Below, piece after piece: positions 27,338 through 32,362 of a stretch of DNA of 32,362 bases; positions within the stretch are counted from its first letter, which is position 1, and each line of letters begins with the position of its first letter. Made by a program: the position numbers and the translations under genes. Under the pieces are notes generated by a model. That model did not search any database and had not been told where the DNA came from. It saw nothing but the letters and a program-made list of their open reading frames with translations. The DNA is from an uncultured Faecalibacterium sp. (GTDB lineage: Bacteria; Bacillota; Clostridia; Oscillospirales; Ruminococcaceae), in contig CAMKDB010000001.1 of assembly GCA_946411155.1 (NCBI GenBank), forward strand, positions 1-32,362. The letters run 5' to 3'.

Positions 27338-28423
27338 TTGAAACATGTCCTGAAAAACACACTGTGGTTGCTTGTCGTGTTTGCTTTGGTCGTTGTCGTC
27401 AACTACTGGGCAGACCCTGCCAACCTGACACAGAATGAGTTTTTCTTCGGTCGTATGCTCTCACTGATGCAGGAGGGGTACAACATCGAGCATGTCGCGG
27501 ATTTCAAGGACAGGATCTTCCAGCAGAAAGCTGCCGAAGTGATCGACCGTCCTGAGACGTTGATCTTTGGTTCCAGCCGTGTCCAGCAGATCGATACGGA
27601 AGTCTGCGGCACGACCGTCTGGAATGCGGGCGTTTCCGGAGCCACAACGCAGGATATCTGCGGATTGTATCAGGTCTTCCGGGAGAATGGGAAAATCGGA
27701 GACCGGGTCATTATCGGCATCGATCTGTGGACGTTTGACGGGACTTATACTGATGCCCGTGCCTCTCTATATCTCGAGGCGCCACTTGCACGCTTTATGT
27801 CTGAGGCTGTGGGGATCCCCACCCCCGCAAAACATTTTTCTTTCTCTACCCTCTCCTATCTGTCGGAACTGACCTCCCTCTCCTACTTCCAGTCCTCTTT
27901 TGACTATCTCATGGATGGAAACCACAGTGTCCGCATGCGTGATCTTGTCACCAGCACGGAAAAAGACTATTCCCTCTACGGTATGATGCGTTTTGACGGA
28001 AGTTATGTCTATCCCAGCAACTACGTACTCTCCAATCAGAATGAAGTCGAAAAGCGCGTATTCAGCGCGTTTGACGCTGTTGTTGCTCCCACGGCGGAGT
28101 GGAAAGGCATCGACCCGCAGCTCCGCACCATGTTTGAGGCACTCTGCGGCAGCGTCATTTCCAACGGTTCCGACCTTGTTCTTCTGATTTCTCCCATTCA
28201 CCCGATTGCGTTCTATGAGATAAAACAGAGAGGCGGTGAAGCTGCGCTCCTGGACGTTGAGAACTATCTTCACGAATATGCCGACTCTGTAGGCGCAACC
28301 GTACTGGGCAGTTTCGATCCAGAGGCCTGTGCCTGCGACTTTTTCGATTTCATGGATGCGCTACACATCAATTATCAGGCGACGCTCCGGCTCTGGCAGC
28401 ATGATCTTGCTCTTCCCTCCTGA
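27338..28423 (+). CDS. SGNH-hydrolase-like/DltD-like membrane-anchored protein, partner of the preceding MBOAT
   Basis: TTG start at 27338 after AAAGGAGAA SD; N-terminal TM; LIFGSSRVQQID block and C-terminal DALHINY. ORF track start at 27137 overlaps the upstream CDS. Confidence 0.7.
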   Translation: MKHVLKNTLWLLVVFALVVVVNYWADPANLTQNEFFFGRMLSLMQEGYNIEHVADFKDRIFQQKAAEVIDRPETLIFGSSRVQQIDTEVCGTTVWNAGVSGATTQDICGLYQVFRENGKIGDRVIIGIDLWTFDGTYTDARASLYLEAPLARFMSEAVGIPTPAKHFSFSTLSYLSELTSLSYFQSSFDYLMDGNHSVRMRDLVTSTEKDYSLYGMMRFDGSYVYPSNYVLSNQNEVEKRVFSAFDAVVAPTAEWKGIDPQLRTMFEALCGSVISNGSDLVLLISPIHPIAFYEIKQRGGEAALLDVENYLHEYADSVGATVLGSFDPEACACDFFDFMDALHINYQATLRLWQHDLALPS

Positions 28424-28485
28424 CCGGGATTTACCGCATTTTTTATCCGCAAATAAACGCGAACCTGCAGATAAAGGAAAAATCG

Positions 28486-28515
28486 TTGACAAACGGTTAT
28501 TTTGTTCGGTATAAT
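28486..28515 (+). promoter_or_regulatory. Sigma-A-type promoter of the tRNA-Met/tRNA-Glu unit
   Basis: TTGACA (28486-28491), 18-nt spacer, TATAAT (28510-28515), 22 bp before the tRNA. Confidence 0.85.
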
Positions 28516-28537
28516 TTTTCTTGCGCTAAATGTACAT

Positions 28538-28614
28538 GGCGGATTAGCTCAGTTGGCTAGAGCACTCGGTTCATACCCGGGGTGTCGTTGGTTCGAATCC
28601 TACATCCGCTACCA
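28538..28614 (+). tRNA. tRNA-Met(CAT), elongator-like, CCA encoded
   Basis: Cloverleaf GGCGGAT/ATCCGCT; anticodon stem CTCGG/CCGGG, loop TTCATAC; lacks initiator GGG/CCC anticodon stem. Confidence 0.92.
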
Positions 28615-28689
28615 GGCCCGGTGGTCAAACGGTTAAGACACCGCCCTTTCACGGCGGTAATACGAGTTCGATTCTCGTCCGGGTCACCA
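28615..28689 (+). tRNA. tRNA-Glu(TTC), CCA encoded
   Basis: GGCCCGG...CCGGGTCACCA; anticodon stem CCGCC/GGCGG, loop CTTTCAC. Confidence 0.95.
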
Positions 28690-28695
28690 AATGAG

Positions 28696-28730
28696 AAGCA
28701 CCGCTCAATGATGGGCGGTGCTTTTTCTTT
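28696..28730 (+). terminator. Rho-independent terminator of the tRNA unit
   Basis: aagcaccgc-tcaatgatgg-gcggtgctt followed by TTTTCTTT. Confidence 0.88.
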
Positions 28731-28890
28731 GATTCTGTTTTTGGAATATGGGAACTGGTTCTGCAAATCCCGACAAACTGTATCTCAAAAGCGCTTCTCA
28801 TTCTTTGCTATACTAAAAAAACAGAATTATCCGCTCAAAATGTGATACAATAAACAGCACGCGAATAGATGAAAAAAAGGAATTATCAGT

Positions 28891-30978
28891 ATGAAGAACT
28901 GGAAAAAAAGGCTGTTTCCTGTGCTTGCAGTAGCCTGTCTTTTTGTATTTACTGTGTTGTTCTACGGCCCGCTGAGTCTGTATCTGAACAACGCGCAGGA
29001 GCTGTTCTTCAGCTTGAATGACCTGCTGAAAGTCATTATTCCGGTTTCGCTTGCCGGATTGGCGGTAATATCCGTGTTGCTCATGATCCTTCCCAAGAAG
29101 ATTTTCACACCGGTTTTAGCCGCGGTCTTCGGCCTTTCGCTTTGCTTCTATCTTCAGGGGAATTTTCTGAATATCAGTTATGGGACCGGTGTTCTGGACG
29201 GAAAAGAGATTGACTGGAACGCATACGGAAGTTACGCCGCGGGGAATACCGCCCTCTGGATCCTGGTCTGCCTGATCCCGGTCGCAGCATGGTTTTTCCT
29301 GAAGAAAAAGAAGAAAACGCAGATCCTTCGGACCGCCGTCGCCTTTGCCGCGCTGTTTTTCATTTTGATCCAGATCCCGGCCATGGCGGTTGAGGTGATC
29401 AACTTCTCCGAACCCGAAGGCGGTTCGCTGACCATTACCGATGAAGGGATGTTTGAACTGTCAGAAGGGAAGAACACCCTGATTTTTATTCTGGACACAT
29501 ATGATGAAGTCTATTACGAGCAATTCCTTGCGAACGACCCGGCTTTTCCAAACCGGACCAACGGGATCGTGCATTTCGGGAACACGCTCACCAGCGGCGC
29601 GACAACGATGGTAGCGATGCCATCGATTCTTACCGGACGCCCATTTCTCAGAGACGTTTCATACGCAGAATACCTGAAGGATGTCTGGGACGGACAGAAT
29701 CCCGTACGCGCACTTGCAGAGACGGGAACAGATGTCCGCATCTATTCCGAAGCGATGTATTTTGCCGAGAGCACAGCGGATTTCGTTGCAAATTTCACTC
29801 ACGGGGAACAGAAAGTCCGCTCTTATCCGATCCTCGGCAGCAAACTGTATAAGCTCACGTTTTCCAAGTTTTTCCCGCATCTTCTGAAACGATTCGTATG
29901 GTTTTATACCGGGGAATTTGAAGAAGCGAAGGAGGCGACAGGGCAGTACAAGGTGAACGACGCTGCATTCTATTCGGATTATCTTTCCGAAGGCTTCACT
30001 TTCACGGACAGTTATGACAATGCCCTGCGTCTGTATCATCTTCACGGCGCTCATTCCCCTTACACGCTTGGAGCAGACGGAAAGAAGAAAGAAGACGCCT
30101 CATTGGGAGATCAGCTTGCAGGTTCCATGAAGATCGTGGAGGATATGCTTCGGGATCTGCAGTCCACTGGTCATTATGACGATACCAGAGTAATCATCAC
30201 TGCGGATCATGGAGAAAAGCATCGAAGCGAACAGCCCTTTTTCCTTCTGAAGGATTTTGGCGCAAAAGGGGAGTACACTTCTTGCGACGCTCCTCTTTCT
30301 CTCTTCGATCTCTCGGTACTCTTCTATGATGAGGCTGGCGTTGATTTCGGCGATACTCTGCCATATGGAATGCACTGGGAAGAAATGCTGACAGCAGGTA
30401 CCCGGGAACGCCGTTTCTTCCGTAACGCTTCCGGCAGCAGCAAAGTCATGATCGATGAATATAAAACTACCGGTCATGCAGGAGACTACGACGCTCTGGA
30501 ACTTGTCCGGTCCTGGGAAGATCCGCTGGGTGCGGACGCACCGTATACACTGGGCGAAGAACTGTCATTTACAACCGAGGCGACCGGAAACCGGTATTCC
30601 GTGGAGGGTTTCGGCAATAATACGGGGTTCCGTACCAAACTCCACGGGCCGTATGCGCTGTTGGAGATCCCGGTGGCCGATCCAGAACCATTCGGCACGC
30701 TTACTTTCAATCTGAAATTCCATCACAACAAGATCAACGTGAAGGAAACGGTGATCAAAGTCAACGGCAAGGAATATTTCCGCGGTGAGATCACCCGTTC
30801 AATGGCAAAAGAAGGAGTAGTGTTTACTGCCGAAGCCGCAGAACTCTTTGCGGCAGATAATATTATACGGATCGAACTGGTATTTCCGGAAATATCCGAA
30901 GAGGAGATGGAGAAGGATGTCACCAGCCGGACAGAAACCCTCTCCCTGATCTCCATCACGATCGGTCCCGCCGAATAA
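28891..30978 (+). CDS. Membrane-anchored sulfatase/LTA-synthase-like (alkaline phosphatase superfamily) enzyme
   Basis: N-terminal TM segments, then LIFILDTYDEVYYEQFL, NTLTSGATTMVAMPSILTG, VIITADHGEKHR. Confidence 0.8.
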   Translation: MKNWKKRLFPVLAVACLFVFTVLFYGPLSLYLNNAQELFFSLNDLLKVIIPVSLAGLAVISVLLMILPKKIFTPVLAAVFGLSLCFYLQGNFLNISYGTGVLDGKEIDWNAYGSYAAGNTALWILVCLIPVAAWFFLKKKKKTQILRTAVAFAALFFILIQIPAMAVEVINFSEPEGGSLTITDEGMFELSEGKNTLIFILDTYDEVYYEQFLANDPAFPNRTNGIVHFGNTLTSGATTMVAMPSILTGRPFLRDVSYAEYLKDVWDGQNPVRALAETGTDVRIYSEAMYFAESTADFVANFTHGEQKVRSYPILGSKLYKLTFSKFFPHLLKRFVWFYTGEFEEAKEATGQYKVNDAAFYSDYLSEGFTFTDSYDNALRLYHLHGAHSPYTLGADGKKKEDASLGDQLAGSMKIVEDMLRDLQSTGHYDDTRVIITADHGEKHRSEQPFFLLKDFGAKGEYTSCDAPLSLFDLSVLFYDEAGVDFGDTLPYGMHWEEMLTAGTRERRFFRNASGSSKVMIDEYKTTGHAGDYDALELVRSWEDPLGADAPYTLGEELSFTTEATGNRYSVEGFGNNTGFRTKLHGPYALLEIPVADPEPFGTLTFNLKFHHNKINVKETVIKVNGKEYFRGEITRSMAKEGVVFTAEAAELFAADNIIRIELVFPEISEEEMEKDVTSRTETLSLISITIGPAE

Positions 30979-31022
30979 ATAATGCTCCTGACGGAGCGTG
31001 ATATAAGGAAAAGGAACAGGAT

Positions 31023-32362
31023 ATGGAACTGATAGGACGAATATTCGGAACGATGATGCGGTGGTGCTATGCACTGGTGCGCAATTACGGCACCGCGATC
31101 TTTGTATTCACATTGCTGACGAAAATCGTATTATTGCCTATTTCCGTCTGGACCCATTTCAACTCTATCAAAATGATCCAGGTTCAGCCTGAAATCAACC
31201 GTCTGAAAGTCAAGTATTACGGGCAGAACGATGTTATTGCCGAAGAACAGGCTCAGGTCTTCAAAAGGGCCGGATACCGGCCGCTTCTTTCTATCATTCC
31301 GACTGTGGTTCAGCTGATTCTGCTTGTAGGCGTCGCCGGTGCTATACGCGCCGGAGTGAATGACCCTTCCATCAACATGAACTTCTTCGGTATCGATCTC
31401 TCACAGGTACCAAGCAGGACCGGTCTCTCTCTGATCTGGTCTCCGCTGGCGGCAGGTTTTTCCTCTTTTCTGCTGAGCTTCGCACAGAACCGCAGCAATG
31501 TTCTTCAATCCGAACAGTCCGCTTACAACAAATACGGGACCATGGCGCTGACCGTACTGCTTTCCTGTTACCTCGGATGGATCGTACCTGTAGGCACTGC
31601 CTTTTACTGGGTATGCAGCAATCTGCTTGCCATTGCGCAGATGTACCTTTTCAACCGGATATTCCCTCCGGCAAAACACATTGATTACGAGGAACTGGAA
31701 GCAAGCCGCGCTGCACTGGCGGAGATCCAGGACGTAGGGGAGAAAGAAGGTTACTTTTCGGAGAACCGCAAGCGGGAACGCGCTGACTATAAGCGTTTCT
31801 TCTCAGTAGTCAACAAGCATCTTGTCTTTTATTCCGAAGGCAGCGGATTCTATAAGTATTACAGGGGCATCATCGAGTATATCCTTGAACATACGAGTAT
31901 CACCATTCATTATGTGACCAGCGATCCCAATGATCAGATCTTCCGTCTGGCAGAACAGGAGCCCCGAATCCGGCCGTACTATATTGGCGAGAACAAACTG
32001 ATTACCCTGATGATGAAAATGGATGCCGATGTGGTGGCGATGACCATGACAGACATCGAGACGTATCACATCAAGCGCAGCTATATCCGTAAGGATATCG
32101 AATATGTGTATATCCAGCATGGCATCGGCAGCATGAACCTGACCTGTACGAAGACCGCCACGGATCACTATGACACCATCTTCTGCGTCGGCAAGCATCA
32201 GATGGCGGAGGAACTGGAGAGAGAGCGTGTCTATGGCGTTCCAAAACGGAAACTGCTGGAAGTCGGATATCCGATGCTGGACGAACTTCGCGCAGCATAC
32301 GACAGCGGCGAACACCAGAAGCACGATAAGCCCCTGATCCTGATCGGACCATCCTGGCAGAA
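31023..32362 (+). CDS. Fusion protein: N-terminal YidC/Oxa1-like membrane domain + CDP-glycerol glycerophosphotransferase (TagF-like) domain; truncated at window edge
   Basis: Open + frame from ATG 31023 with no stop to the window end (not in ORF track). YidC-like NYGTAIFVFTLLTKIVLLPISVWTHFNSIKMIQVQPEINRLKVKYYG...AGYRPLLSIIPTVVQLILL...VGTAFYWVCSNLLAIAQMYLFNRIF; TagF-like YVYIQHGIGSMNLTCTKTATDHYDTIFCVGKHQMAEELERERVYGVPKRKLLEVGYPMLDEL. Confidence 0.85.
   Translation, partial: MELIGRIFGTMMRWCYALVRNYGTAIFVFTLLTKIVLLPISVWTHFNSIKMIQVQPEINRLKVKYYGQNDVIAEEQAQVFKRAGYRPLLSIIPTVVQLILLVGVAGAIRAGVNDPSINMNFFGIDLSQVPSRTGLSLIWSPLAAGFSSFLLSFAQNRSNVLQSEQSAYNKYGTMALTVLLSCYLGWIVPVGTAFYWVCSNLLAIAQMYLFNRIFPPAKHIDYEELEASRAALAEIQDVGEKEGYFSENRKRERADYKRFFSVVNKHLVFYSEGSGFYKYYRGIIEYILEHTSITIHYVTSDPNDQIFRLAEQEPRIRPYYIGENKLITLMMKMDADVVAMTMTDIETYHIKRSYIRKDIEYVYIQHGIGSMNLTCTKTATDHYDTIFCVGKHQMAEELERERVYGVPKRKLLEVGYPMLDELRAAYDSGEHQKHDKPLILIGPSWQ

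Noticed and set aside
28538-28614. Initiator tRNA-fMet
   Set aside because: Anticodon stem is CTCGG/CCGGG rather than the GGG/CCC of initiators, and there is no C1-A72 mismatch; elongator more likely (tRNA-Ile2 with CAT cannot be fully excluded).
1-32362. CRISPR arrays, transposases, integrases or phage genes
   Set aside because: No spaced direct-repeat array and no transposase/integrase motifs seen in any called ORF.

Overview
Bacterial (Firmicutes/Clostridia-like) chromosomal segment with two gene blocks pointing away from a centre near 22.6-22.98 kb. The centre holds three perfect 16-bp parS-type palindromes, a tRNA-Ser(CGA) and parA-parB-serS. To the left, all on the minus strand, are a DnaQ-like exonuclease, gap (GAPDH), a large TIR-Sel1/TPR protein, and a long surface-polymer locus: SGNH + MBOAT acylation pair, pyruvyl transferase, large GT-C-like membrane proteins, polyprenyl-phosphate sugar transferase, DUF4422 glycosyltransferase, TagG/TagH-like ABC exporter, UDP-galactopyranose mutase, two LicD proteins (one fused to a degenerate SDR domain), an IspD/TarI-like cytidylyltransferase, an SDR epimerase, and a partial AIM24/TIGR00266 gene. 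To the right, on the plus strand, are a second MBOAT + SGNH pair, abutting tRNA-Met and tRNA-Glu genes, a sulfatase/LTA-synthase-like membrane enzyme, and, running off the window edge, a YidC/Oxa1 membrane domain fused in frame to a CDP-glycerol glycerophosphotransferase (TagF-like) domain. The most notable candidates are the YidC-TagF-like fusion, the tandem-TIR/Sel1/TPR protein, and the SDR-LicD fusion in a CDP-polyol-type locus. All calls come from reading the sequence and motifs; no database search was run.
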